From Actinacidiphila yeochonensis CN732 (GTDB taxonomy: Bacteria; Actinomycetota; Actinomycetes; Streptomycetales; Streptomycetaceae), in contig NZ_JQNR01000004.1 in assembly GCF_000745345.1 (NCBI RefSeq), forward strand, positions 868,001 through 932,000: a DNA stretch of 64,000 nucleotides, given 5' to 3'. Numbering within the stretch: the first letter of the stretch is position 1; each line of letters opens with the position of its first letter. Under the pieces are notes generated by a model. It ran no database searches, had not been told where the DNA came from, and was given only the letters and a program-made list of their open reading frames with translations. Position numbers and translations under genes: made by a program. Below, piece after piece: positions 19,618 through 29,116 of this stretch.

Positions 19618-21568
19618 ATGAGCGACCCCTGGGGAGGCCGGGGCGGCGGGCAGCCGCACGGCCAGGCGCCCTACGGCCGCCCGCCGGTACCGCCCGGGCC
19701 GCGCAGCGGCTCCCATGACGACTTCGGAGCGCCGGCGGGCCCACCCGCCGACGGCTGGCGCGCCGCCGCCGAACCGGACGGCGACGTCTTCGAGGGCTTC
19801 GACGGCTACGGCGACCACCGCGGCCTCGACGGCACCGGCTTCCGTGACGGCGGTCACGACCGCGCCGGGCACGCCGACGGTGACGCGGGCGGCTCCGGTG
19901 CGGACGCGGACAGCCCGTCCGGTTCCGGCCGCGGGACCCGCCCACCGGCGGCCGGGCCGCGGCCCGCGCGGCCGCCCGCGGCGGCGGCCACGGTCGGCGG
20001 CGCGGCGGCTCCCGGCGCGCCCGCAGGCCGCGCCGCTTCCTGAAGATCGCCGGCATCTGCGTCTCCGTGCTGCTGCTGGTCACCGCCGGCGGCGGCTACT
20101 GGCTCTACCACCACCTCAACGGCAACCTCACCTCCGTCTCCATCACCGACGGCACCGGGAAGAACGCGGCCGGCACGGAGAAGGCGGACGCCTTCGGCCG
20201 TACCCCGATCAACATCCTGGTGATGGGCAGCGACGGGCGCACCAGCGCCGCGGACTGCAAGCTCGGCGGCGGCTGCTCCACGACCGGTGTGCAGACCGGC
20301 CAGAACGCCGACGTGGAGATGGTCCTGCACATATCCGCCGACCGCTCCAACGCGACGGTGATGAGCATCCCGCGCGACACGATCACCCAGGTGCCCGAGT
20401 GCACCAACCCCAAGACCGGCACCCACACCGGCGGTTACGAGGGCATGATCAACAGCGCCCTCGCCTACGGGCAGGCCTGCCAGGTCGCCACCGTGCACAA
20501 GCTGACCGGGATACCCATCGACCACTTCATCCAGGTCGACTTCTCCGGCGTGGTGGACATGTCCGACGCCGTCGGCGGCGTGTCGGTGTGCGTGGACGCC
20601 GACGTCTACGACACCTACTCCCACCTGAAGCTCTCCAAGGGCACCCACACCCTCAAGGGCGACGGCGCCCTGGAGTTCCTGCGCTCCCGGCACGGCTTCG
20701 GCGACGGCAGCGACCTCGGCCGCACCTACTCCCAGCACATCTTCCTCAGCTCGCTGATGCGCAAGTTCAAGAGCGCCGGCACCCTGACCAACCCGAAGGC
20801 CCTGTTCGACCTCGCCAACGCCGCCACGAAGGCGCTCACCGTCGACACCAAGCTCGGCAGCGTCGACAAGCTGATCGGCCTGGCGAAGGACATCAACAAG
20901 GTGCCGGCCGACCGCATGACGTTCACCACCATGCAGACCGGCACCGACGCCGCGGACAAGAACCGGGTCATCCCGGCCGCCTCGGCCCAGACGCTCTTCG
21001 ACACCATCGCCAACGACCAGTCGCTGACCACCGCCTCGGGCGGCAAGTCCGCGGCCGCGAAGGCCACCGCCTCGCCGACCGCCAGCTCGGTGCCGGCCGG
21101 GCAGATCGCCGTCCAGGTCGAGAACGGCACCGCCACCCAGATCCCCGGCCGCGCCGGCGCGGTCGCGACGGCCCTGGTCGGCAAGGGCTTCACCCAGGCG
21201 GCCACCAGCGGCGACGCCCCGGCCACCGAGTCCACCACCCTCACCTACGGCCCCGGTCAGAAGGCGGAGGCACAGGAGGTGGCGAGCGCGCTGGGCCTGT
21301 CCGCCACGCACCTGAAGCAGGGCACCGCCGCCGGGCTGACCCTGGTGGTCGGCTCCGACTGGACCTCCGGCACCGTCTTCCCCGGCGGCACCGGCAAGGC
21401 GGCCCGGCCGACACCAAGGCCGCCCTGAACGACGCGCACGCGCAGACCGCGCAGACCAACTCCTGCGCGAAGGTCAGCACCTTCGACACCGTCGAGATCA
21501 ACGGCGTGTCGATGACGCCCACACAGGCCTACCTGGACTCCCCGAAGCGGCCGGACTCCGACTCCTGA
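19618..21568 (+). CDS. LytR-CpsA-Psr family cell-wall ligase, interrupted by two frame changes
   Basis: LCP proteins attach glycopolymers to peptidoglycan at the outer face of the membrane. The pieces are in order. A disordered cytoplasmic start MSDPWGGRGGGQ begins at ATG 19618 with a GGGAG ribosome site. Then come a basic stretch and membrane helix (RRFLKIAGICVSVLLLVTAG), the LCP domain (NILVMGSDGR; MSIPRDT; FIQVDFSGVVDMSDAVGGV; FLRSRHGFGDGSDLGR), and a LytR_C domain (GQIAVQVENGTATQIPGRAG; YGPGQKAEAQEVASALGL). The tail AALNDAHAQTAQTNSCAKVS ends at 21568. The start is in one frame, the domains in a second (stop at 21428) and the tail in a third. The changes lie near 19950-19990 and 21405-21412, both in the direction of a single lost base. 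Restored, the protein is about 650 aa and looks normal. Confidence 0.85.
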
Positions 21569-21575
21569 CCCGCCC

Positions 21576-21617
21576 CGCGGCGGCCCCCGGCGGCACCTCC
21601 GCCGCCGGGGCCGCCGC
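21576..21617. terminator. Hairpin terminator
   Basis: A GCGGCGGCCCC/GGGGCCGCCGC stem with a Gly-codon-like GC loop, between the convergent LCP and GlsB genes. Confidence 0.65.
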
Positions 21618-21643
21618 CGTCCGCGGGCCGGGAGCGGCACCGG

Positions 21644-21916
21644 TCAGCGCCGGGCGCGCGAGTCGCCGAAGAACACGCGGTAGAGGACGAGCAGCACCAG
21701 GGAGCCGCCGACGGCCGCCAGCCACGTCTTCGGGTCGTAGAAGTGGTGCCCCACCGGACGGTGCAGGAAGTGGGCGGAGATCCAGCCGCCCACGAAGGCG
21801 CCCACGACGCCGATGACCGTGGTGCCGAGCACCCCTCCGGGGTCGCGGCCGGGCAGCAGCAGCTTCGCGATGGCGCCGGCCAGCAGGCCCAGGATGATCC
21901 AGCCGAGGAAGCCCAT
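21644..21916 (-). CDS. GlsB/YeaQ/YmgE family membrane protein
   Basis: 90 aa. MGFLGWIILGLLAGAIAKLLLPGRDPGG is the classic family opening, followed by GTTVIGVVGAFVGGWISAHF and a C-terminal helix AAVGGSLVLLVLYRVFFG. It is a small stress-linked membrane protein of unknown role. ATG 21916 fits the family start; the AGAAGG-rich upstream sequence can serve as ribosome site. An ATG at 21940 would add eight residues. It converges on the LCP gene. Confidence 0.85.
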   Translation of the reverse strand: MGFLGWIILGLLAGAIAKLLLPGRDPGGVLGTTVIGVVGAFVGGWISAHFLHRPVGHHFYDPKTWLAAVGGSLVLLVLYRVFFGDSRARR

Positions 21917-22023
21917 GAATCCGTCCTGCCTTCTTCTCATGTGAACCGATTTGTCGTACGTGCTTGTTGTCTGAGACGCCCCTACCCGCGAGGCCGTTGC
22001 ACTCACCCATTCCGATCGCCCCT

Positions 22024-22076
22024 GAGCTGTCCCTGACCGGACCCCGACCGGACCCTGACCGGAACCCCGACCCCGC
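22024..22076. repeat. 11-bp degenerate tandem repeat (CCTGACCGGAC)
   Basis: Three to four near-copies of CCTGACCGGAC/CCCGACCGGAC upstream of the GH15 gene. Confidence 0.6.
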
Positions 22077-22218
22077 CTGGGCGGGCAGGCGGCGGGCCGG
22101 GCGCGCGCCGGGCGGGAGAACCCGTCCGGCGGACCGGCGCTCGCCCGTCCGCGTGGCAGTGCCCCGCCCCGCCCCGCCGTCCGCCCAGGCGGGCCGCCGG
22201 CCGTGGTACGCAGGGCCT

Positions 22219-24311
22219 GTGCACAGTGACCCGGACGGCGAGCGGCCGGCGGCGGCCGGAGCGGAGCCGGCGGACGACCGGACGAGCGGGCCGGCGCCGA
22301 GCCCGCCGTACCTGCCGATCGCCGAGCACGGCGTGATCGGCGACCTGCGGACCGCCGCCCTGGTCGGCACCGACGCGCGGATCGACTGGTTCTGCGCGCC
22401 CCGCTTCGACTCGCCCAGCGTCTTCGGGGCGCTGCTCGACTCCGAGCGCGGCGGCGTGTGGACGGTCGAGCCGGACTGCGCGGTGGCCTCGCGCCGCCAG
22501 TTCTACTTCCCGGACACCAACATCCTCATCACCCGCGTGCTCACCGGTGAGGGCATGGTCGAGGTGCAGGACTTCATGCCGGTGCTCCGGGAGCGTGACA
22601 CCCGGCACCGGCAGCGGCTGGTCCGCCGGGTGGTGAGCGTGCGCGGCGGGATGCGGCTCGTCACGAGGATCGCGCCGCGGCTGGACTACGGGCGGGCCGT
22701 CCACCGCGTCGAGCGGGTCGCCGACGGGGTGCGGTTCGTCTCCGACCACCTGACCCTGCGGCTCGCAGCCGGCACCGCGCTCACCGTCGACGGCCCGGAC
22801 GCCACAGCCGGGTTCTCGCTCGCGGAGGGCGAGGCGGTGCTCTTCGTCCTGGAGGTCGAGGGCGCGGGCGGCGGTGCCGCCGCCGTGCCGTCCGCCGGCC
22901 GGGACGGCCGGACCTCCGCGACCGCGACGGAGCCCGCCCCCGCGGCGGGCCCGCGGGCCGAGCCGCCACCGGAACGGACACCACCGGAACGGGCGGCACG
23001 GGGACGGGCGGCACGGGGACGGACGACACGCCCATCGACGTCGGCCTGCCGGCGCGGACCAGCGTGCCCGAGCAGCAGCCGGACGCGGAGGAGCTGTTCC
23101 AGGCGACCGTCCGCTTCTGGCGAGGCTGGCTCGCCAAGTCCCGCTACAGCGGACGGTGGCGGGAGATGGTCCACCGCTCCGCGCTCACCCTGAAGCTGCT
23201 CACCCACGAGCCGAGCGGGGCGATCGTCGCCGCGCCGACCCTCGGCCTGCCCGAGCACCTCGGCGGCGAGCGCAACTGGGACTACCGCTACGTGTGGATC
23301 CGGGACGCCGCCTTCTCCCTCTACGCGCTGCTCAGCCTCGGCTTCACCGAGGAGGCGGCCGGCTTCATGGGCTGGCTGACCCGCTGCCTGGGGCAGGTGT
23401 CCTGCACCGGGGACGGCGCGCCGCTGCGGGTGCTGTACTCGATCGACGGCCACGCCGACCTGCCCGAGACCGTGCTCGACCACTGGGAGGGCTACCGCGG
23501 CTCCCGCCCGGTGCGCGCCGGGAACGCGGCCGCCGACCAGCTCCAGCTGGACATCTACGGCGAACTCATCGACTCCGTCTACCTGTTCAACAAGTACGGG
23601 CCGGGCATCTCCGCGGACACCTGGCACGACCTGTGCGACATCCTGGACTGGCTGCTCGACCACTGGGACCGCCCCGACGAGAGCATCTGGGAGACCCGGG
23701 CCGGCCAGCGGGACCACACGTACTCGCGGCTGATGTGCTGGGTGGCGATCGAGCGGATGATCCGCATGGCGCTGCAGCGCGGCCTGCCCGGGGACGTCCC
23801 CCGCTGGGGGCAGGCACGGGACCGGATCTACCACCAGATCATGGAGCGCGGCTGGCACGAGGGGATCGGCAGCTTCGTCCAGCGGCTGTCGGAGGAGCCG
23901 GGCAGCCCGCCCGAGCCGGCCCTGGACGCGGCGCTCCTGCTGCTGCCGATGGTGAAGTTCCTCTCGCCCGCCGACCCCCGCTTCCACTCCACCCTGGAGG
24001 CGATCCGCGAGTCCCTGGTCGCCGACTCGCTGGTCTTCCGCTACGACCCGCGGCTCGCCCCCGACGGGCTGGAGAGCTCCGAGGGCACCTTCTCCATCTG
24101 CTCCTTCTGGTGGGTGGAGGCGCTGACCCGCACCGGCCGGATCGACCAGGCGCGGCTGGCGCTGGAGAAGATGTTCACCTACGCCAACCACGTCGGCCAG
24201 TACGCCGAGCAGATCGCCCTGACCGGCGAGCACCTCGGCAACTTCCCCCAGGCCTTCACCCACCTCGCCCTGATCAGCGCGGCCATCAACCTCGACCGCG
24301 CCCTCGGCTGA
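22219..24311 (+). CDS. Glycoside hydrolase family 15 (glucoamylase/trehalase-like), one frame change
   Basis: The N-terminal domain starts at GTG 22219 and reads PYLPIAEHGVIGDLRTAALV and WFCAPRFDSPSVFGALLD, the usual GH15 beta-sandwich. The (alpha/alpha)6 barrel reads LGGERNWDYRYVWIRDAAFS and ends with GEHLGNFPQAFTHLALI, both GH15 hallmarks with the acid/base region. In actinobacteria this group includes trehalases and alpha-glucan hydrolases; no signal peptide is visible, so it is probably cytosolic. The two parts are in different frames. The change falls in a Thr/Gly-rich linker near 22940-22985 (repeats of GGAACGG and GGCACGGGGACG), in the direction of one lost base. Restored, the protein is near 697 aa. 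The linker repeat itself is unusual for GH15. Confidence 0.85.
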
Positions 24312-24320
24312 GCCCTTCCC

Positions 24321-24341
24321 GGGGCCCCGCCGCCGGGCCCC
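24321..24341. terminator. Hairpin terminator after GH15 gene
   Basis: GGGGCCC-N7-GGGCCCC, perfect stem, ten bases after the stop. Confidence 0.65.
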
Positions 24342-24529
24342 GTGGCCGCCCCGCCCCTGTCGCCAGGCCTCGGAGCGGCCCGCTTCCGGACGTCCCAGGG
24401 GGCGGGCCCCGGCGGGCGGGCGCAGAATGGATGCGGACGAGAGGCGCTGAACGGAACAAGTCGCACGAAGATGCGACTCAGTGGGCGTAGTGCGCGGCAG
24501 GCGTGCGCTGACCGAGGGGAGCGCAGGCG

Positions 24530-26755
24530 ATGGCCGGATTCGGCGGGGCGCCGGAGCGCTCCGCGGCGCCCGCCGACCGGACGACCGGCGTGGCCACGGC
24601 CGGGCCGGCGGTGGGCCCCGCGGCGGCCGTCGTCGACTCCCGGGGGACCGTCATCGGCTGGACCCCCTCGGCCGAGCGGACCTTCGGCTACACCGCGGCC
24701 GACGTGGTCGGACGGTCCGCCGCGCTGCTACTGGCCGGGCGCGACCCGGACGGGCAGCTGGCCCGCTGGGTGGAGCGGCCCGCGGCCGCGCGCAGCCCCT
24801 GGTCGGCCGCGGTCCTGGTGCGCCTCCGCGACGGCACGACGACCCGGATGACCGTCGAGGCGGTGCCGCTGGCCGGCGAGCCGCGCGACCACTGGTTCGT
24901 CACGGCGATCGACCCCTCGGGTCTGGCGGCGTGGCCGCCGCGGCACGCGCCGGTCGCCGCGACCCTGCTCTCCCGCGCCCCGCTCGGGCTGTCCGTGTGG
25001 GACCCCGAACTGCGCTGCATCTGGGTGAACCCCCGCGCCGCCGCCCAGGACGTGCGGCTGCGCCGCCCCCGGCTGGGCCAGCACATCACGGACATCGCGC
25101 GGGGGCGCGAGGGGCGGGCCGTGGCCGCCGCCATGCGCGCGGTGCTGGAGACCGGGGAGCCGGTGATCGAGCGCGAGTACACCTGGCGGGTACCCGGTGA
25201 GGACGAGGACCGGGTCCTGTCGGCGACCTACTTCCGGGTGGACGGGCCCGACGGGCGCCCGATCGGCGTCTGCAACATGGCCACCGACATCGACAAGTCC
25301 CTCGCCCGCCAGCACCTGCTGGCGCTCAGCGAGGTCGGCAACCGGATCGGCACCAGCCTGGACGTCACCCGGACGGCCCAGGAACTCGCCGACGCGGCCG
25401 TTCCCCTGCTGGCCGACTTCGTCACCGTCGACCTCGGCGAGGCCGTGCTGCTGGGGGAGGAGCCGCCGCTGGGCCGGCCGCGCTCCCCGGCCGCCCGTTC
25501 CCCGGTGATCCGCCGGGTCGGCCTGGCCTCCGTCCAGGAGGGGGTGCCCGAGGCGGCCTGGCAGGTGGGCGACGAGATCTACGTACCGCCGTCGTCCCCG
25601 TTCAGCCGGGCCCTGGAGTCCGGGCGGTCCCACTTCGAGCCCGTCATGGACACCTCGCCGGGCACCTGGGTGGACCAGGACCCGCGCCGGGCCGACCTGC
25701 TGGCCGAGCACGGCATGCACTCGATGATCATCGTCCCGCTCAAGGCCCGCGGCATGATCCTCGGCCAGTCCGTCCTCACCCGCGGCCGCGACCGGGTGCC
25801 GTTCTCCCGCGACGACCTGCTGCTGATCGAGGAGTTCGCCGGGCGCGCCGCCCTCAGCCTGGACAACGCCCGCCGCTACACCCGGGAGCGGGCCGCCGCC
25901 GTCGCCCTCCAGCGCAACCTGCTGCCCCGCGACCTGTCCGGCGGCGCGGGCGCCGAGCTGGCCTTCCGCTACCTGCCAGCCGACGTGCACGAGGGTGTCG
26001 GGGGCGACTGGTTCGACGCGGTGCTGCTGCCCGCCGGGCGGGTCGGCCTGGTGGTGGGGGACGTGGTCGGGCACGGCATCGACGCGGCGGCCCTGATGGG
26101 GCAGCTGCGGACCGTCATGGCCACGCTCGCCGACCTGGACCTGCCCCCGGAGACGGTACTGGCCCGGCTCGACCGGCGGGTCGTCCTCATGGCCGGGCAG
26201 GACGGCCTGGGTGAGGGCGAGGAAACCGGCCCGGACCCGGACGGGAACGGCGGCGGCACGGCCGTCGGGGCCGGGCCGGTGATGAGCTGCACCTGCGTGT
26301 ACGCGGTGTACGACCCGGTCAGCCGCCGCTGCACGATCGCGTCCGCCGGGCACCCGCCGCCGATCGTGCTGCGTCCGGACGGCCGGGCCGAGGTGATGGA
26401 GGTGCCGCCCGGGCCGCCGATCGGCCTGGGCACCATGGCGTACGAGTCGGCCAGCTTCGAGCTGCCCGAGGGCAGCGTGATCGCCCTCTACACCGACGGC
26501 CTGGTCGAGACCCGCACCGCCGACCTCGACGTGGGGCTCGGCCGGCTCAAGGACGCGCTCTCCGCGGGCGCTCCCACGTTGGAGGAACTCGCGTCGCGCG
26601 TGGTCACGGCCATGGGCCCGCACGTGTGGCGGCGCACCGCCGAGGGGCCCGGCGGCGCCACCTCTGCCCGTTCCGCGGAGGACGACATCGCGCTGCTGCT
26701 GGCCCGCACCCGGGTGCTCACCGCCGAGCAGGCCGAGGCCCAGCGGCGGCGGTGA
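24530..26755 (+). CDS. PAS-GAF-PP2C (SpoIIE-type) serine phosphatase
   Basis: 741 aa. A PAS domain spans residues about 30-130 (AAVVDSRGTVIGWTPSAERT, FGYTAADVVG). A second PAS-like region covers about 140-250 (PLGLSVWDPELRCIWVNPRA). A GAF domain lies at about 265-450 (LADAAVPLLADFVTVDLGEA; SMIIVPLKARGMILG). The PP2C/SpoIIE domain covers about 460-735 (QRNLLPRDL; GVGGDWFDAVLL; VGDVVGHGIDAAALMGQLR; YTDGLVETR; EDDIALLLART). Metal-binding Asp residues are present. Such proteins dephosphorylate anti-sigma antagonists in response to light, redox or small ligands. A short Gly/Asp-rich insertion (about 565-580) interrupts the phosphatase domain. ATG 24530 follows a GAGGGGAG site. There is no ATPase tail, unlike many paralogues. 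Confidence 0.9.
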   Translation: MAGFGGAPERSAAPADRTTGVATAGPAVGPAAAVVDSRGTVIGWTPSAERTFGYTAADVVGRSAALLLAGRDPDGQLARWVERPAAARSPWSAAVLVRLRDGTTTRMTVEAVPLAGEPRDHWFVTAIDPSGLAAWPPRHAPVAATLLSRAPLGLSVWDPELRCIWVNPRAAAQDVRLRRPRLGQHITDIARGREGRAVAAAMRAVLETGEPVIEREYTWRVPGEDEDRVLSATYFRVDGPDGRPIGVCNMATDIDKSLARQHLLALSEVGNRIGTSLDVTRTAQELADAAVPLLADFVTVDLGEAVLLGEEPPLGRPRSPAARSPVIRRVGLASVQEGVPEAAWQVGDEIYVPPSSPFSRALESGRSHFEPVMDTSPGTWVDQDPRRADLLAEHGMHSMIIVPLKARGMILGQSVLTRGRDRVPFSRDDLLLIEEFAGRAALSLDNARRYTRERAAAVALQRNLLPRDLSGGAGAELAFRYLPADVHEGVGGDWFDAVLLPAGRVGLVVGDVVGHGIDAAALMGQLRTVMATLADLDLPPETVLARLDRRVVLMAGQDGLGEGEETGPDPDGNGGGTAVGAGPVMSCTCVYAVYDPVSRRCTIASAGHPPPIVLRPDGRAEVMEVPPGPPIGLGTMAYESASFELPEGSVIALYTDGLVETRTADLDVGLGRLKDALSAGAPTLEELASRVVTAMGPHVWRRTAEGPGGATSARSAEDDIALLLARTRVLTAEQAEAQRRR

Positions 26756-26766
26756 CGGCGCCTGCT

Positions 26767-26791
26767 GTGTCCGGCGGCGGTGCCCGGACAC
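26767..26791. terminator. Hairpin terminator between convergent genes
   Basis: GTGTCCGG-N9-CCGGACAC, perfect 8-bp stem. Confidence 0.55.
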
Positions 26792-26825
26792 CGCCGCGAG
26801 GTGCCGGGGTCGGGGCGGGTTGAGA

Positions 26826-27554
26826 TCAGGGTGCGATGGGCGGGGTCTGGGCCGGGAGGGTGGTGCGGGCGCGTGCGGGGCGCGTGCGGGGCAGCAGGGC
26901 GGCTGCGAGGACCAGCCACACGGTGCCGCCGAACCGTACGACGGGCAGCAGGTAGGAGAAGCCGGAGGCGAGCAGGGTCAGCTCGGCGACCATCCCGACG
27001 GCGGCCAGGGCCAGTCCGGTCCAGGTGACGGCGCGCGGCAGCAGACCCGCCATCAGACCGGTCACCGAGATGCCAGCTGTGAACAGGGCGAACATGACCA
27101 CGTAGCCGGGACCGCCGGAGGCGAAGGACAGGTCCGCGAGCGCCCGGGCGAGTGCCGGGGAGGCGTCCGCGGGCAGGCGGCCGCCGGTCCAGGCGAACAT
27201 TGCGGACAGCGTCGTGGCGCCGGCCGCCAGGACGCCGCCGACGAGGGCTGTCGCCGAGCCCGGAGCGGTGATCCCGAGCGCGCGGAGCCGCCGGTAGACG
27301 ATCGCGGCGCACAGCGCCAGGGGCACCGCGGAGCTGAACAGCAGCAGGGCCCCGACCCTCGTGGTGGTCGCGTGGGTCCGGGTGTAGCGCAGGACGGCGG
27401 AGCCCGGGGCGTCCGGGTGCGGCGTGGAGCTGTTCACGGCGACGTAGGCCACGGTCAGCACGGCGAAGGCGAGGACCGGGGCGAGCAGAGGGGGCCCGGA
27501 CTGCGGGCGGCGGGCGCGGACCTCTCGACGCTGGAGAGTGGGTGCGGCGGGCAT
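26826..27554 (-). CDS. Multi-pass membrane protein, MarR-linked, function unknown
   Basis: 242 aa with six to seven hydrophobic helices (LLAPVLAFAVLTVAYVAV; VGALLLFSSAVPLALCAAIV; ALVGGVLAAGATTLSAMF; YVVMFALFTAGISVTGLMAG; WTGLALAAVGMVAELTLLA; VWLVLAAALLP). I do not recognise a specific family, although DUF4386-type proteins have a similar layout. ATG 27554 has an excellent AGGAGG site. It is divergent from a MarR gene with a short shared promoter region, so it is likely MarR-controlled and possibly detergent- or drug-related. Confidence 0.8.
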   Translation of the reverse strand: MPAAPTLQRREVRARRPQSGPPLLAPVLAFAVLTVAYVAVNSSTPHPDAPGSAVLRYTRTHATTTRVGALLLFSSAVPLALCAAIVYRRLRALGITAPGSATALVGGVLAAGATTLSAMFAWTGGRLPADASPALARALADLSFASGGPGYVVMFALFTAGISVTGLMAGLLPRAVTWTGLALAAVGMVAELTLLASGFSYLLPVVRFGGTVWLVLAAALLPRTRPARARTTLPAQTPPIAP

Positions 27555-27575
27555 GGCTCCTCCTGGCTTGTTCGT

Positions 27576-27617
27576 ATACAAGCCATGATGATTACAAAGT
27601 GGAACGATTGTCAATCG
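27576..27617. promoter_or_regulatory. Divergent promoter region with CGATTGTCAATCG palindrome
   Basis: Perfect 13-bp palindrome at 27605-27617 (CGATTG-T-CAATCG), fifteen bases before the MarR start, in an AT-rich island unlike its surroundings. It is a good candidate for a MarR autoregulatory operator. Confidence 0.6.
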
Positions 27618-27631
27618 ACTACCATGTGGGC

Positions 27632-28114
27632 ATGAGTGGTGAGCGTGAGAGCACGGAGCCCCGGGGCGGCGTCGCCTTCCTGCTTGCCCAGTTGGGGGCG
27701 CACGGGGCCCAGCTGTTCGCGGGGCGGACCGCCGAGCTCGACCTGACGCCCGCGCAGGCCGGCCTCCTGCGCCTGCTGGCGAGCTCGCCCGGGCGAAGCC
27801 AGCGCGAGCTCGCGGACGAACTGGGAATGCCGCCCAGCCGCTTCGTGCCGTTCGCCGACAAGCTGGAGGAGCGCGGGCTCATCGAGCGCCGCCGCAATGC
27901 CAGTGACCGCCGCCTGTACGCCCTGCACCTGACCGACAAGGGGCAGGACCTGTTCGCCGAGCTCCGCGAGGCGGGCGCGGCCCACGAGCGGGAGATGTGC
28001 CAGGGGCTCACCCCGCAGGAACGCGGGCTGCTGGTCGAGCTGCTGGGGCGCGTCGCCCGGCAGCAGCGGCTGGCCCCCGGCGTGCACCCGGGCTACCGGT
28101 CGCTTCGGGGCTGA
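27632..28114 (+). CDS. MarR family transcriptional regulator
   Basis: 160 aa. LTPAQAGLLRLLASSPGRSQRELADELGMPPSRFVPFADKLEERGLIERR is a full MarR winged helix, and the wing RNASDRRLYALHLTDKG carries the conserved DxR. It most likely represses the divergent membrane protein gene. ATG 27632 is the first family-consistent start; GTGGG lies just before it. Confidence 0.87.
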   Translation: MSGERESTEPRGGVAFLLAQLGAHGAQLFAGRTAELDLTPAQAGLLRLLASSPGRSQRELADELGMPPSRFVPFADKLEERGLIERRRNASDRRLYALHLTDKGQDLFAELREAGAAHEREMCQGLTPQERGLLVELLGRVARQQRLAPGVHPGYRSLRG

Positions 28115-28495
28115 CCGCCCGCGACGTCACCGCGAGCGAGCCGAAGGCGGGGGACGGGCGCGCTCGGGCGGCGCGTCGACCGGGCGCGCCGCGGTACTCC
28201 GGCCGCCCCCCGCAGGGGCACCGGCCCGGCCGACCCGGCATGGGTCGAACGCGGCCGGTTGAACCAGGCGCCCGTCGCCCGGGCGGGGTCGAACGCGGCC
28301 GATTGAACGAGGCGCCCGTCGCCCGGGCGGAGGCGGGCGCTCCCGAAGGCGCTCGGCTGTCACCCGTTGTGGCACCCGTTGTGGCACCCGTTGCGGCCGC
28401 CGCGCGGAGGGCGGGCGGAGCGCCGCCGACGTCCGGAGCCGGCGGCCCCCGCCCGGCCCGGCGGCCCGTCACCGCGCCGGCCCCCGCCCGCGAGG
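28115..28495. other. Intergenic region with direct repeats, no gene seen
   Basis: Holds a 44-bp tandem direct repeat at 28242-28285 and 28286-28329 (two mismatches; begins GGGTCGAACGCGGCCG), and three copies of a GTGGCACCCGTT 12-mer near 28360-28395. Open frames through it are low-complexity and unsupported. Confidence 0.6.
28242..28329. repeat. 44-bp tandem direct repeat
   Basis: Two adjacent 44-bp copies differ at two positions only. The length is not a multiple of three and the repeat lies outside recognised genes. Confidence 0.85.
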
Positions 28496-29032
28496 TCAGG
28501 ACAGGCAGCCCACGTGGGCCAGCGCCTGCTTGAGCAGCACCCCGTGGCCGCCCGGCATCTCCAGCTGCACCTGCGGGGAGGCGGCCTCCTGCGGGGTGAA
28601 CCACACCAGGTCCAGGGCGTCCTGGCGCGGGCGGCAGTCGCCGGCCACCGGCACCACGTAGGCGAGGGAGACCGCGTGCTGCCGGGGGTCGTGGTAGGGC
28701 GTGATGCCGGGTGTGGGGAAGTACTCGGCCACGGTGAACGGCTGCGGGGAGGCCGGCACCCGGGGCAGCGCCACCGGGCCGAGGTCCTTCTCCAGGTGGC
28801 GCAGCAGGGCGTCCCGTACCCGTTCGTGGTGCAGCACGCGGCCTGAGACCAGCGTTCTGCTGACCGTGCCGTCCGGCCCGATCCGCAGCAGGAGCCCGAC
28901 ATGGGTGACCTCGCCGCTGTCGTCGACCCGCACGGGTACGGCGTCGACGTACAGGATGGGCATGCGGGCGCGGGTCGACTCCAGCTCGTCCGTGGACAGC
29001 CAGGCGGGCGTGGTCTCGGTCATGTCAGCCAT
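28496..29032 (-). CDS. NUDIX-related protein, DUF4916 family
   Basis: 178 aa. WLSTDELESTRARMPILYVDAVPV followed by HVGLLLRIGPDG, LVSGRVLHHERVRDALLRHL, YFPTPGITPYHDPRQHAVSL and VWFTPQEA matches DUF4916, a NUDIX-fold family. The catalytic Nudix box is degenerate (HERVRDALLRHLEKDLG), so hydrolase activity is doubtful. There is no Shine-Dalgarno before either ATG (29032 or 29023). A TACGAT -10-like box lies seven bases before 29032, which suggests a leaderless transcript starting at that ATG. Confidence 0.8.
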   Translation of the reverse strand: MADMTETTPAWLSTDELESTRARMPILYVDAVPVRVDDSGEVTHVGLLLRIGPDGTVSRTLVSGRVLHHERVRDALLRHLEKDLGPVALPRVPASPQPFTVAEYFPTPGITPYHDPRQHAVSLAYVVPVAGDCRPRQDALDLVWFTPQEAASPQVQLEMPGGHGVLLKQALAHVGCLS

Positions 29033-29116
29033 TGGGCGATCGTACGTTGAGCCGACCGGGACCGGTGGACACCCGCGCGAGTCCACCGGATACCGCCACG
29101 TACCGCACGCGTGTGC

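Noticed and set aside
24728..26791. A 687-codon minus-strand frame antisense to the SpoIIE phosphatase
   Set aside because: His/Gly/Val-rich codon-phase shadow; the plus strand shows complete PAS, GAF and PP2C motifs.
28242..28329. Possible CRISPR-like repeat
   Set aside because: Only two adjacent copies with no spacers and no cas genes.
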